NCBI GenBank assembly: GCA_031769625.1
Contig: JAUIMM010000636.1
Span: forward strand, 2,877,001-2,941,000
Reading direction: 5' to 3'
Origin: Taudactylus pleione
Taxonomy: Eukaryota; Chordata; Amphibia; Anura; Myobatrachidae
DNA length: 64,000 nucleotides
Positions 1-11,316 of the stretch are shown in pieces. The position numbers and the translations under genes were made by a program. The notes under the pieces were generated by a model. It ran no database searches, was not told where the DNA came from, and saw only the letters and a list, made by a program, of their open reading frames with translations. Position 1 is the stretch's first letter. Every line of letters begins with the position of its first letter.

Positions 1-130
1 CGGCATCTCATACCACGCCTGAATTCCGGCGCAGGTCTTTAGTGGTACTTCAGGATTTAAGCATCAGGATTTTGATGGCCGGCATTCCAAACGCCGGCAT
101 ATTAACTACACCCCGTTCCTCTGACCCCTG
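1..130. repeat. Edge of a dispersed GC-richer repeat, cut by the window start
   Basis: The first bases contain short inverted GCCGGCAT-type motifs (around 79-105 and 130) that resemble the terminal parts of the elements at 22558-23205 and 26376-26880. The left end lies outside the window, so family and length cannot be fixed. This is a resemblance seen by eye only. Confidence 0.3.
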
Positions 131-887
131 GAATGCTGGCAAGACTGCGCCTATTGCTCTGCACAATTGGCTGCACACAGGTATCTATGGGTGGGTCTAA
201 AATGAGAGTGTCTGAACCTGTAACTTGCCAAGGTCCCCATGAGGTGTAAAGCTGGATGTACACTATACAATGTATTGTAATATATATCGGTCCAACGATA
301 ATAGAAATTATCTACTCTTTCATAAACAACGTATAGTGTGTACGTCCGATCCTTTGCTCACTTCAGTCGTTCATTGCATCATCCCATCTGCTGTTCTGCA
401 GGGAGATGGGACGATTCAATGAATGACACAGTGCTCTTACATGCAGCATGTAATGACATTGCACCTTCATACATCGAATCATGCAGTGTGTGCAGTACAC
501 ACAATGTATCGTTACATCGCACTGCAAAGTTGCTGAATCGTATCATTGTATGGCTTGTACAGATGAGTTTTTTGTCAGCATTGTGTTCACTGTGCATTCT
601 AGATGGAATATGACAAAAGCTGACTGCTTTGAAAATCATTGAGGTATTGAGATCATTGATCCTGGTATATGAATGATTCTACTGTTCACACAAACATCCT
701 GTCACTGTCTACAGCACAGGAAAATGTTCATGCATTATGTGATCAAACCCATAGTTTATACTGCCACTAAAGTCAACCGCAGTGACATGCAAGAAACAGT
801 ATTGATGTGATCTTGATGCTGGTATCACTCCCACAATGGTTTGCTTGCATAACTTTCTACTTGGCTATGTTTGGTGATTGAGCACTT
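131..887. other. No gene seen; possibly decayed fold-back element
   Basis: Around 250-275 is an AGCTGGATGTACAC-like start similar to the end of the fold-back element at 21026. The 330-640 region has open frames on both strands, but it consists of short imperfect palindromes (CATTGCATCATCC, GATTCAATGAATG) typical of a decayed MITE. I see no splice structure or protein motif. Confidence 0.3.
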
Positions 888-1092
888 GGGGGTAAATGTA
901 ATAGGTTGGAACTTGCGGAGTTCTGACATTGGCTAGTCCCATGCGAGGATGCCTGATGTTTTAAAGTAGCAGTTATTTAACAGGCAAAATCAACCTGGTT
1001 TTGCCTGTTAAATAACTGATACTTTAAAACATTGGGCATTCTCACACAGGACTAGCCAATGTCAGAACTCCGCACCCTATTACATTTACCCC
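888..1092. mobile_element. Fold-back MITE of about 205 bp
   Basis: This is a long near-perfect palindrome. The left end GGGGGTAAATGTAATAGG and following bases are matched in reverse by CCTATTACATTTACCCC at the right end. The inner arms carry GCGGAGTTCTGACATTGGCT against its complement, and the centre is AACAGGCAAAATC / GATTTTGCCTGTT-like. Arms are about 95 bp with almost no loop. There is no coding capacity, so this is a non-autonomous element. The target duplication is unclear. It abuts the next element 9 bp downstream. Confidence 0.8.
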
Positions 1093-1101
1093 TTAGACTT
1101 A

Positions 1102-1485
1102 CGGCCTGATTCACCAAAATATGGAACTGAAAGCGCCTTTTTTGTGGGTGGTGATGGGGGGGTGGTCTGCCAAACGCAGGCGTGCCAGTGCGTTCGGACG
1201 CCATTGCAGGGGTGTGCATAAATTATCCACTGTGATTCCATACGCAGTAGGAGGTTGTTTGCAATCCTGAGTAAGGTCAGAGCTTGTGCAAGTGTGCGAG
1301 AGGCTGCGTTGGTACCTGATTGTACAGATGGTTTTGCTGTTCTGCTAAGTATCATGGAAGTGTGCAATGTAAAGTGGACATCCTTATGTAATGCTGAGTT
1401 TGCATTGTGATCGCAATGGATTAGCATGCTATTGCAGTTGAACCGCATGAGTACGCAATATTGTGATCCGTAATGAATCAGGCCC
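1102..1485. mobile_element. Harbinger-like non-autonomous element, 384 bp
   Basis: Ends are CGGCCTGATTCACCA on the left and TGAATCAGGCCC on the right, an inverted terminal repeat of the GGGCCTGATTCA type seen repeatedly in this window. TTA flanks both sides (1099-1101 and 1486-1488), which fits the 3-bp target duplication of PIF/Harbinger transposition. The 149-codon minus-strand frame inside has no recognisable domain and spans the terminal repeats, so it is not a gene. Family assignment is by end structure only. Confidence 0.7.
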
Positions 1486-1801
1486 TTAATCCACAATTTT
1501 CTAGAGGCGTGCGTTCTGGTTTTGTTAATAGACAATGTGAACAGTTGCCCATTGAATTACCAGTATTGTATATTTGCAATATATTATTGCTATATATTGC
1601 TATGATCCTAATTTTAGATCTTTAATCCTAATTTTGATGGTAGATCACATCCTCCTTATGCTCATCACTAATTTGGAATATTACTACTTATATATGGCAA
1701 AAGCCTGTAAATTTGCAGAATAAGAGTGTCTGGATATAAGCTGTGATTGGTGATGTCCCAGCATGGTTTCCCTATGCGTGTATTGCATTCTACGGGACTC
1801 T

Positions 1802-2347
1802 GGGCCTGATTCAGCAAGGATCACTATTCTGCCTATACGCTCGCACTGCAGTTGCTAATATCAGCGGTGTTATGCAATTGTTTGCAATCGCAATGCAATT
1901 ACATCCTAACATAAGGACGCCCACTTCCCCTTACACACATCCGTATACTTGGGCAATATAGCAAAATAATCGGTAACATCGAGTAACATCGGACCCAAAC
2001 GCACAGTTAAGGCAGGTCAGACCTCACTCAGGAATTGCTTAGTTCAGCGTACGCTATGAGGCCTCTGGCTGCGTATGGTATTGCAGTGGATAATTTATGC
2101 ACGACCCTGCATCGGCGTCTGAAAGCACTGGCACACCTGCGTTCGCCCAACAACCCCCCCATCACCACCCACAAACGGCACTTCCTGTCAATCACTATGC
2201 TGTGGGTTTGCGTAGCCTCTGCAAATGCAGTGCCCATCGCAATAGCTATTTCGCGCACGCGCACTGCGATGCATACGCACGGACAGAGCTAAAACATCGG
2301 CCGAGTTTGTGCGTTCTCTCCTGTGCGTTCCTTGCTGAATCAGGCCC
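1802..2347. mobile_element. Harbinger-like non-autonomous element, about 546 bp
   Basis: The left end GGGCCTGATTCAGCAAGGAT is matched by an inverted copy at the right end (TTCCTTGCTGAATCAGGCCC). The interior holds a GACGCCCAC motif and GC-rich CGCACGCGCAC tracts shared with the elements at 31199-31784 and 42437-42993, so these form one subfamily. The 3-bp flanks (TCT / TGT) do not match exactly. Short frames inside are repeat-derived. Confidence 0.7.
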
Positions 2348-4600
2348 TGTGTTCAGAGAAGAGACTTACCTAACACATGTCTCTGGCATTGTAGAAACAA
2401 GACCATGTATTCAATTTCTTGTACACTCAGAGCTCTGCTGCAGAGCACTATAAAGCAGAGGCAGACCTACCATTCAGTGATTACCAGATTGACTTTGTAT
2501 CAGTTTTTACTTTGTATCAGTTCTGCACACCACACTACCATATACATTAAATACCTTTATGTACTAACTTTGGCTGTCATTGCTCTCTTATGCCAGTTCC
2601 ATTTCTTGCTTAATACGGTGTAATGAACCTGCTTGAATTACAGAACGCTCTCTGTGTTGTTAACTCACCTATTCATATTACTTGTATTCATATGTCTGCG
2701 GGATTTTTACATCTACAGAGTATTATTGTAATATAAAAAATACCGTTTGCATATTTCCAGTTGTCTTTCTTTGTGATTTTGAACACATGGTAAAACCGAG
2801 TACTCTCAGCTAGCACAAAATGCTGCTTTGGACAGACCTGCTAGGCTGATTTTGCAAAAGAGCAACAGCATAATCAAGCAGGAAAATAACTTACCTGGGC
2901 CCCTCTATATATAACAAGACGATTAATTCTAATTGGTGCCAAAAAAAAGCTGTTTTCCATGGTGGAACGCACTCAAAACAGGAATTGATGGCTCTTCCTG
3001 TATAGGATAACCAGAAAAAAACATAATTAAACACCCATTTATATATGTTATAATTTATGGTTGATAATTTATTATATAGCTATAAATAATAATGATATAA
3101 AGCCTGACATGAGCAATTTAAAATAGATATTACAAAATTTATACATACGTTATACTTGTCAATGTTAACTTGAGCCCCCTTATAATTAATTGCTACAATC
3201 GCTAATTTTGCTGAACACTAATGTTTGATACACACACATACTGTATAATATATACTTTATATATAAAAGAAAAGTCAATAGACAAATGCTTCTATTTCTA
3301 CCTTAGCTTGGTCACAAGTTCACTCTGGCAATGACCATAATATACAAGGTAAGAACACTGTTCTGTGTTGGATAAGATTAAGGTACTGAATAACTCATAA
3401 ACAAGGCAATCAAGGCCAGCTGTGCTCATTTTAAAAGAGGACAAAAGTCCTTTTTCAGGGAAGACAATCTAATAGATGTTACCAGTAAACTCATACTTGA
3501 AATAAATAATACTTTTATTATTCCATTTGAAATCAGCATTTCCATGTCCTTGAAAATATTTCAGCTTTTCCAATAACCTAAAAAAATCTCCAAGGAGATA
3601 TGACATCAGTTTCATATGTTTCAATATAAATACATGTTTAGATCTTTACAAATATGTTATGTGATAATGTTGGGTTAGAGAATTATTCAGTTATATATTT
3701 TTGTGTGATAGGTTATAATATTTAAAACTTTAAAGTTAATATATTTAAATTGGCAAAGAGAACATGCTGAAAACAACCCTGTGATTTCACCATGTTACAC
3801 CTTATAACAGATTCACAATTAGAAAGGTCTAAAGTAATTTAGCTTTATGCGCAGAAGTGATAATATACACAAATTGGATTGACATATGTTGTCCCATATG
3901 GGCGTTTGTTCCCTTGAGTCGGTTTGGTAATAAAGACGCCTGCAATACATTACTCATCATAAAGCAAATAAAATGACTCAGCAGACACTGTCAGGCTGCT
4001 GTTTCCAAAGTGAAGCCGCTTCAATTGAGAAAGCCAAGGCAAGGGTTAACTACTTCAATTTGCATGTAGCAGAAAAAAAGATAAACAAACAATTTAAAGG
4101 AATGTTAAGTACATTTCCTTTGATGTGTCAGTTAGACACTATAGTTTAATTATGAAAATCCAATTGTCGTGTTATCCCTCCACCATTGTTTGACAGGATT
4201 AAAATTATTTCAGAAGTAAACCTCTACTTTTGCTGTTGCCAAAAAAAGTTTATGTATTCTAAAGTTATTTTATTTTTCATTTGTCACTTCAAATTCTGCA
4301 TAAAGGCTCATTTTTAGTTATTTTAATGATGCAATTTTTCTTTAATAGGATTTGTTAAAAACGGACATGAATTTCATGTATTTCATGCTAATTTGATGCA
4401 TTTTCAAATTTCAATGCAGTATTACTGTACTTACATTCTGTATGAGAGGAGTCTACAATGCACCAACAATGTTATATTTTAATGCATAAAAGCCACATAA
4501 AAAATTAGATTTTTCTAAATGATCACTATATGATATGATTAAGGATAATACACATGTTCACATAAATTTATTGATAGGTTCGGTTTGCTCAACTGCTGAG
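2348..4600. other. AT-rich unique sequence, no gene seen
   Basis: This is AT-rich DNA with scattered A and T runs, no long open frame and no clear terminal repeats. A higher-complexity block at about 3880-4160 is noted among the findings as a possible conserved non-coding element. I cannot support an exon here. Confidence 0.4.
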
Positions 4601-4850
4601 CGAAATTACAATCTCCATGCAGCCAGGGGTGGTTCTGCAATGAGGATAACTAATACAGAGTAGAGGATAGGATGAATTACAGGGATGTTGGGGCAATATG
4701 AATATTGTAGGGTGAGAAAGGGGGAAATTAATTACACAGGGGGATGACTGTGGGGGAAATTCATTAGGGAAAGAGGAGAGTGGGGGGGAGATATAAATAA
4801 ATAGTGTGAGTGGGACATTAATAAAGGAGGGTAGGTACTATGGGTGGTTT
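4600..4850. repeat. G-rich, purine-skewed degenerate tract
   Basis: The plus strand is strongly G-rich, with recurring GGGGGAAATTCATTAGG-like and GAGAGTGGGGGGGAG segments spaced by AATTAAT or ATAAAT. It looks like a degraded tandem repeat. There is no coding evidence. Confidence 0.4.
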
Positions 4851-4867
4851 AAATATAGGTGATCACT

Positions 4868-5309
4868 TTGTGTATGTAGACGCCCACCAGCCTGTCTTAA
4901 GACGCCCACTTGCGCACGTCATCTCCAGGAAGTGTATGAGACCATCGGTACCATCAAAAGCGAACGCAGCGCTTGAGGTTGACTATACCCTACCGCAAGC
5001 ACTGCGAGCACTTCAGTGTAAAATTCAACCAGGTGATGTGTATTATGACCCCCCGCCTTAATTATGCACACCTCTGCAACAGCGTTAAGACGCTCAGGCA
5101 CGCCTGCGTTTGCACCTTCATTCCCCCATTTCTAGTGGCCTGCTCCTATTACCACCCATAAATGGCTTGTCCTGTCACTCATTCAGCTGGACTGTCTATG
5201 CTCGGCGAGTGAGCGCATCACGATCTTTTGCTCTGCTTCGCGCACTGTGAAAATCGGCCAGCTATGAGCAAACGCTTCTTAGCGACCGGGTCTGAATCGA
5301 GCCCCTAGT
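4868..5309 (-). mobile_element. Truncated Harbinger-like element, inverted copy of the 31.2-31.8 kb family
   Basis: The right end reads GGGTCTGAATCGAGCCCC. The interior matches, in reverse complement, the element at 31199-31784: the paired GACGCCCACC motifs, the CACGTCATCTCCAGGAAGTGTA-type segment, and a run of GCGAACGCAGCG and GCACTGCGAGCACT motifs. The other terminal repeat is missing, so this copy is truncated. Confidence 0.55.
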
Positions 5310-5389
5310 TCCCTTGCCGTGGCACTATATTCATTCTGTCATTGCCGAGGAGCATTTAATATCAAGACAAGAGGAGGGTGCATTAAAGC

Positions 5390-5545
5390 TTCAAGAGAGA
5401 TAAAGTGGAGAAGTTACCCATAGCAACCAATCAGCTTCTAACTATCATTTATAAACTGAGTTAGATAACTGAAGGCTAGAAGCTATTTGGTTGCTATGGG
5501 CAACTTCTCCACTAATTCTCTTGAGGATTTGAAACATCTCCCTTA
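5390..5545. mobile_element. Fold-back MITE, AGTGGAGAAGTTGCCC family, copy 1
   Basis: The left arm AGTGGAGAAGTTACCCATAG and the right arm CTATGGGCAACTTCTCCACT are inverted copies separated by a short AT-rich centre. Other copies in the window are at about 7776, 8082, 43400 and 63369. It is non-coding. Confidence 0.75.
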
Positions 5546-7775
5546 CAATGTGTCCCCTGGAGAATCAGGCCAGTCACACCAATGGAATGTTACAAAACAC
5601 AATCAGCAATAATCAGAAAATGTCACATCTAAAGCCTTAACCACTTGCCTGGCAAGGTTGCATTAGTGCATTAACTGACATGGTTGCAAACAATCAGACC
5701 AGTCAAAAGCCCAGTAGCTGCCAATAGCAGAGGGACCTCATGGCCCCTCTGCAAACATACACCCTCCCCCAGTGTCTGCCGTGCTGCAGAGAGGGGAAAC
5801 CTGTTCAGTTCTTTACTACCTCCTCTATTTATTTAGTTCATTACTATCCAAAACACACTGTTTCTGTGCTGTTCACAACTATGTAGGGTCACAATTTACG
5901 TCAGTGCACATCACTGATACTTATTGCAGCCTAACATTGCTCATATTACTACACACTGCTAAGGAGGTGTGAGGTGAAATGAGCGATGTTGCAGTTACAA
6001 TGTGATGCCGTTACAAGGGTTCCCATGCTGTTCCGATGGCAGTGTGCCAACATCTTTCCGAATAGCATTTCCCATAAAGTCCAAACACCCTGACAATACT
6101 CATCTAAACCGGTGTATTTTTTTATAACACTGTGGACCAAATGTAATAGCGTGCGAGTTGCAGGCAACAACATATTATTGCTAAAATCTAACCATTGCAC
6201 ACAGCTCGCAGGCAACTACATTTGGCTTCTGACTGATGCAAAATAAAAAACCCTATTTCTCCTCGATTTCTAATAAGTATATCTTGCATATTAAGCATTA
6301 GAAATATCCAGGCAATACATAGGTTTTGAACTGGTATAATGTTGTACAACTCAGTGGCTGGTAAACAAAATAATCATTTTTCCTCCACTTGTCACTGGCG
6401 CCATTAACTAGCTACAGTAGGTGTTTAAATTGCCGAGCAAAACATTGTCATCTTATCTGGTCTATGTTTGCAGTACACTGAATAGCACAAAAAGCCCTAC
6501 TTTCTCTGCACTTGTCATGATTGTTCGTCTGCCCATCCATCTCTAATTGAAGATGTTATTGTATTAGTGTGACACAATATCAAGTGTATTTATTGTCAGT
6601 TACTTTACTAATAATTACATCTTGCATGAAAAAGAAAAGTATTCCTCAAACAAGGGCTGGTTTTATAGATACTGTATGAGTCGAAACCATACAATTATGG
6701 ATTGGCTTGTTCATGTTGGCAGTTCAGATGATAATAATACTTTCGAATCTCTCTCATTCTTGACTTAAACCTTTCTTTAATTAGTGACACATTTGCAGAC
6801 TTTAAGGACAATATGTCAGGTCCCAGAATAGGTGAAAACATACGAAATTACAATTACTTACCAGTGATTATTTGCATATGTGTCAGGACAAGCATGATGA
6901 GACCATAGTACTGTTGCAGTCTTCCTGAGCAAGGGAATAGCTACAGTAGGTGCAGGAGATGTGACTATTATGGGGCCTGGGCCGTCTCCTCGGTACAGCC
7001 ATCCTTGCTGCACCTAGTTACACCTCTTCTATTCTCAGCAGTGCTGTTACAGGGCAGCTCATCTGCTGTCATGGCCCGGCCAGCTCTACCAACACTCTGA
7101 GCAGTCGGTGGGGACCCAATATGTCTTTCTATACCCCTGATAATGAGGATGGATATTTAGTCTTTTCATTTTATAGAGTGTCCCGGTGAGGATAAATATT
7201 TACAAAACAAAGAAGCTGCTCAAAAGAAGCAATAGCTAAGCTTAGATTCACAAAAAAACACATTCATTAAATAAAACTGTATCAACCTAATATTGCAACA
7301 TAATATATCATTGTGTAGCCAAACAAGTCACATTTGCATGTAAAAAACCCACATATAGAGCTTCCTTTGAGTCCCAAACTCCAGATGGTGGTGTAATATT
7401 TTACGTTGTGTATCAACTTGAGCGCTAGATAATTTTCACCAAAATCCAGGGTGATTTGACCAAGAAATGTTCACCACCTTGCAAATTATTATGCAGGTTT
7501 ATTTGCTCTGTCTGTCCCAAATAATGATTAGTGCCCTTAAAGGGTTATAGGTGGGATAGAGAGGGCAGAAAATAAATGCCCAGTGATATTTGTTCTTACA
7601 CACAATTGCTGTATATTAATGCTGCGGCTAGAAATCAGCATATGTGTACTGGGATGTCCAGTTTGTTTTGATGAAAAACTCTTTTGATGAGTTGAAAAAG
7701 AAGCGCAGTCAGCAGGTAATAATAAATATTTACCACTGAGTAAAGAGTTTAAGGCGAAAAGGTATTAAACCTTTG
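5546..7775. other. Mostly unique sequence with one weak inverted repeat
   Basis: I see no gene. Around 6125-6235, CCAAATGTAATAGCGTGCGA faces CTCGCAGGCAACTACATTTGG, suggesting a small decayed fold-back element. The remainder is AT-rich and lacks long frames with protein-like composition. Confidence 0.4.
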
Positions 7776-7921
7776 TTAGAGATACAGTGGAGAAGTTGCC
7801 CATATCAACCAAACAGCTTCTGTCATTTATAGACTGTGCTAGATAAATGACAATTAGAAGTTGCTAGGTTGCTATGGGCAACTTCACCACTGTATCTCTT
7901 TCGCAGGTTTGAAACCTCTCC
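7776..7921. mobile_element. Fold-back MITE, AGTGGAGAAGTTGCCC family, copy 2
   Basis: The left arm ACAGTGGAGAAGTTGCCCAT faces GGGCAACTTCACCACTGTAT on the right, with GAGATAC and GTATCTC outside them. The layout is the same as copy 1. Confidence 0.75.
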
Positions 7922-8081
7922 CCTTAAATCCGGCAAAAAGGGATAATATGCTGAGACAACTGAATCTTTTTGCTAGAAAAGAAGCAAGGCTAGTGCCAGT
8001 GTTAGGGATGGTTGTGGTATGATACAGTATGTCGACAGTCAGAATGTTGACAGGGATGTTATGTCCCTTGCTGTGCGCTGT

Positions 8082-8278
8082 GGGGTTTATGTATCAAGCA
8101 GTGAAAAATGTGGAGAAGTGGACCAGTGGAAAAGTAGCCCCTATCAACCAATCAGCTCCTACCTATTAGTTTGTAGACTGTACTTGATAAATGCTACTTC
8201 AAAGCTGATTGGTTGCTATGGGCAACTTCTCCACTGGTCCACTTCTCCATGCTTTTCACTGTTTGATACATAAACCCC
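8082..8278. mobile_element. Fold-back MITE, same family, most complete copy
   Basis: This copy retains the outer terminal repeat: GGGGTTTATGTATCAAGCAG on the left and GTTTGATACATAAACCCC on the right, with the AGTGGAGAAGT-type inner arms nested inside. Its length is about 197 bp. The apparent frames on both strands are a by-product of the palindrome. Confidence 0.8.
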
Positions 8279-8332
8279 TACAGTATGTGGTTTATTAATG
8301 GAGGTAATTAAATGAAAGTTATTACTGACTAG

Positions 8333-8782
8333 GGGCCTGATTCTGCATGCAGGCAGCTTTGTAATTGCAATCCTTGCAGATATGGTAATGAAGCAGGAGG
8401 CATCATGCCTTCTGTGCATTACTTAACCGAGCTCCGATGTTCAACGCAGCATCGGTTAATCTGCGTACCATCGGCCAGCTGCAGTGACCCATAGCCTCAG
8501 TTTACAGGAAGAGGCCAGGAAATCTTCATCACCCGACAGAAGCCCTGGCCTCTTCCCTCTCCCCCCCAACGGTGGCAACACGCCTCCATTTCGGGTAACG
8601 GAGGCTGTCGCCGCCCCCTCTCTGCCCCCAAATAGCAGCAGTCTGTCAATCACTGACAGTCTGCTGCCAGTTTGCAAGCGTACTCGCAGACCTATTCTGC
8701 ACATACGCAGAATGGGTCTGGCACCTGCACATTGGGAATCTGCGTTCAGTAGTGCATTAGCGTGCACTGCTGAATCAGGCCC
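8333..8782. mobile_element. Harbinger-like non-autonomous element, 450 bp
   Basis: Ends are GGGCCTGATTCTGCATGC and GCACTGCTGAATCAGGCCC, with TAG on both sides (8330-8332 and 8783-8785). The interior carries long complementary GC-rich frames on both strands, a palindromic signature, including ATCACTGACAGTCTGCTGCC and CAACGCAGCATCGGTTAA motifs also found in the element at 23922-24360. There is no transposase. Confidence 0.75.
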
Positions 8783-8785
8783 TAG

Positions 8786-9500
8786 GTGCATATGTATTAC
8801 ACCACTGCCAATAGCTCATAAGATAGATGTCTGAATATGGTATTTGAGCAGGACAAAATAGGGGTGGTGGGGCGGTAGAGAGCATTGGAACCAGACCGGG
8901 ACAGTGTGGAGCGTGGCTGACTGAAATAACCCGCATATGCCGGGTCCCTTAACTAGTACTAAAAAATTACAGATAGCTCTCCTGTTAAATGTATGACTAT
9001 GATACATGAGGTTTGTAGTTTAAATTGCCCTGCAGGATGATTTGTGTATATTAATACAGGCAATGATGTACACTTGTGTGTTGTGTTAATTTAAATTATA
9101 TATGTAACATAAGAGTATACACTAAGACATAGGAGGAGTCATGATTAGAAAGGGCAGGAATCTATGAATCTATATTCATTGTTAAAACACTCCTCCTAAA
9201 TAAAAAGTCTAGGTCAGCCCCAGGTTGTCAGTTACCTGAACAGTTCAGAGGCCTGGCCAACCAGCCCTGTCTCCTGGCACTCTGCTCAACAGGATGGGCA
9301 TAAGGAACAATGTGACATCATGTTGCACATACTGTGGGAGGATAGGAGCCAATCGAGCAGTCACGAGGAGGTCCTCAGGAGCCGGACAATGTCGCCAATG
9401 TGGCCTGTTTGCTTTGTATACCAGGGCCAATTTTTAGTCCAAGTCCATGATTGTTAAGTATGATGTGTTAAAGTTATAATTATGTAGGATAGTTACATAC
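8786..9500. other. No gene seen
   Basis: The sequence is moderately complex with no recognisable domain, terminal repeat or splice structure. Confidence 0.35.
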
Positions 9501-9545
9501 ATACATACACTAGCTGAAGCAGCTGGTGTTGCCCAGGTTTAAATC
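9501..9545 (-). mobile_element. Possible Helitron-like 3' terminus next to a TACA simple repeat
   Basis: Read on the minus strand this is CCTGGGCAACACCAGC, then a short AGCTG-CTT-CAGCT hairpin, then CAGCTAGT directly beside (GTAT)n. Helitrons typically end in a hairpin followed by CTAG-type bases with no terminal inverted repeat. No Rep/helicase coding sequence is present, so this is suggestive only. Confidence 0.3.
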
Positions 9546-9574
9546 TTCAAGTTATTAAGTTTTATTATGTGATG

Positions 9575-9780
9575 TCATCCACATCCATCCAGTGGAAGAC
9601 CCAGAACAAACTCCCTGGGTCAAAGTTCTGCCCGACGCACTCTGCAGTGAGGTATGAGCGGTATACCCCATTAGGGATCCCAGACCAATTGTCACCCCTA
9701 TATAAAGTTTTCATCCAAATCCATCCAGTAGAAGGCCCAGAACAGGCTCCTCGGGTCAAAGTTCTGCCCAGCGTACACCA
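9575..9780. repeat. Internal direct repeat of about 140-bp spacing
   Basis: The block CATCCATCCAGTGGAAG...CCCAGAACAAACTCC...GGGTCAAAGTTCTGCCC recurs as CATCCATCCAGTAGAAG...CCCAGAACAGGCTCC...GGGTCAAAGTTCTGCCC, a diverged tandem pair. It may be the body of the element whose end lies at 9501-9545. Confidence 0.55.
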
Positions 9781-9943
9781 ATGACCAATGGGAGGTTTGA
9801 CTGGGACCCTAAGTACCCTAAAACCTGGCCATGATCCAACTAGACTACTACACGTTGGTTTCATTCTAAACAGTGCAGGGGTGTCTGAATGCATAACCAG
9901 ACAGACAAACAAGCAGACCAATGTAAGATTGTAAGATTATACA

Positions 9944-9944
<1 letters not shown>

Positions 9945-9991
<47 letters not shown>

Positions 9992-10043
9992 GATTTGGCA
10001 GCTTCACCTTGAGAGCTGTAGAAGGTATTCGCCAACAAACTTC

Positions 10044-10101
<58 letters not shown>
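9945..10101. repeat. Simple repeats: (TA)n at 9945-9988, then (TA)n(GA)n at 10034-10101
   Basis: There are two AT dinucleotide tracts separated by a short unique segment. The second runs into about 50 bp of GA. Serine- and leucine-rich or tyrosine-isoleucine frames translated here are artefacts of the dinucleotide repeat. Confidence 0.95.
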
Positions 10102-10104
<3 letters not shown>

Positions 10105-10105
<1 letters not shown>

Positions 10106-10265
10106 GGACCGGCACTCGCCAATAAAGTGGAATGATTGACAAACTTCGAAAGAAACTGCAGCACTCCAAGTTTATGAGTAGTTACTTTTGTATTGGCATA
10201 CACTGCCGACGTTTCAGAGCCTTAATTGCTCTTTTTTCAAGGCAGCCAGATACAATGATCATATA
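10105..10265 (-). mobile_element. Penelope-type terminal segment, minus strand
   Basis: On the minus strand the segment reads TTGAAAAAAGAGCAATTAAG then GCTCTGAAACGTCGGCA. This short hairpin beside a GAAACG motif is, from memory of the family, characteristic of the terminal regions of vertebrate Penelope-like elements. The adjoining GCACTCCAAGTTTATG fits the same kind of segment. No coding sequence accompanies this copy. Confidence 0.4.
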
Positions 10266-10689
10266 AACAGAACAATTATTCGAGTAGGCAGTCAGGCTCA
10301 CTGAACTGCACGTGGACCGAGGTAGTGCAGGCTGGAGCTGAAGCAGGAGTCCCGTCACACAGTGCTGATGTCATTGTGACGGGACTCCAAACATTCCCGG
10401 ACCGACGTTTGTGGAACAAATAGAGGAATATACCTTATCACAAAGTAAATACAATCCAACAAATCAGGAATGTAAATAATGTATATTGAAGCTATGTCAT
10501 CCAGCGGCACAGGTATGGAGGAAGGCACCCTATATGAATCAAAATCTAATTACCTGTACAAAACCATTGCCTATAAAAAGCAATGTAGTCCCAAATTCTC
10601 ACTGAGACTTTGGGGTAAATGGTACCAAGTTTGTAAATCCACCTGGATTCGCATTGTGGAACGTTTTTGATCTGTTCTCCCCAAGACTA

Positions 10690-10890
10690 AGTGACATCAC
10701 TGATGAGCGTTCTGCGGCTGGACCCGGAAGCCGCGGTGGTGTGGTGTCGGTAACCTTGCATATGTAACTTTTGTATCTTGAAAACTATGCAATGAAGCAT
10801 CGAAACGTCGATCATTTCATCCTGCAGCAGTGTGAAATTTTATCAGAGTGCTGCCAATCTGTTGTTTTTGTATGTATGTATATATATTAG
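10690..10890 (+). mobile_element. Penelope-type terminal segment, plus strand
   Basis: The segment contains GTGACATCACTGATGAGCG, a GCGGCTGGACCCGGAAGCCGC hairpin, and CTTGAAAACTATGCAATGA followed by AGCATCGAAACGTCGATC. This is the same hairpin plus GAAACG layout as at 10105 but in the opposite orientation. It lies just upstream of the GIY-YIG fragment and may belong to the same element. Confidence 0.4.
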
Positions 10891-10965
10891 GGATGTGCAG
10901 GCTCGGATAGGTTCGAGTTTGCACGCCGAGTTCGGATTTTTCCATCCAAAAAAAAGGAACTCAGA

Positions 10966-11316
10966 ATGAGGCAAAACGTCATCTTGCATGAACAAACATC
11001 ATCATTCCTGGACAAAGTCCAGTTAATATATATTGGTAAGACAAAAAGACCATTGAAGATCCGCATAATGGAGCACGTTCGGAATATAAAAAATGGGGTC
11101 TTGAATCATAGCCTATCTCGTCATTTTAAATCCTGTCATAATGATAATGCTATGGGACTTACTTTTAAGGGGATTGAAGTGGTGGGTAAACTAAAAAGAG
11201 GGGGAGATAGGGAAAGAGAGCTAACAAAGAGAGAAACTTTTTGGATCATTTCCCTTAATACCCAAGTGCCCAGTGGCCTGAATGAAGGGTATGAAATCAC
11301 CCCCTTTATAGTTTAG
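10966..11316 (+). pseudogene. Penelope-like element GIY-YIG endonuclease fragment
   Basis: This 116-codon frame ends at a natural-looking TAA-type stop, and its C-terminal ~100 residues resemble the GIY-YIG nuclease domain of Penelope-like retroelements. Visible features are YIGKTKRPLKIRI, then EHVRNI (the conserved Arg and His region), SRHFKSCHN, and a terminal acidic/aromatic part ELTKRETFWI followed by LNTQVPSGLN. In the family this domain nicks target DNA and sits at the C terminus behind a reverse transcriptase. The first half of the domain (the Cys-rich GIY part) and the whole RT are absent. The first ~18 residues up to about 11015 appear to be unrelated sequence, so the ATG at 10966 is unlikely to be the true start. 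I judge it a 5'-truncated dead copy. Confidence 0.75.

Noticed and set aside
1086..1535. 149-codon minus-strand frame
   Set aside because: It spans the terminal repeats and TTA duplications of the 1102-1485 element and has no recognisable motif.
5949..6215. 88-codon minus-strand frame as an exon
   Set aside because: It overlaps an inverted repeat and lacks convincing acceptor and donor sites.
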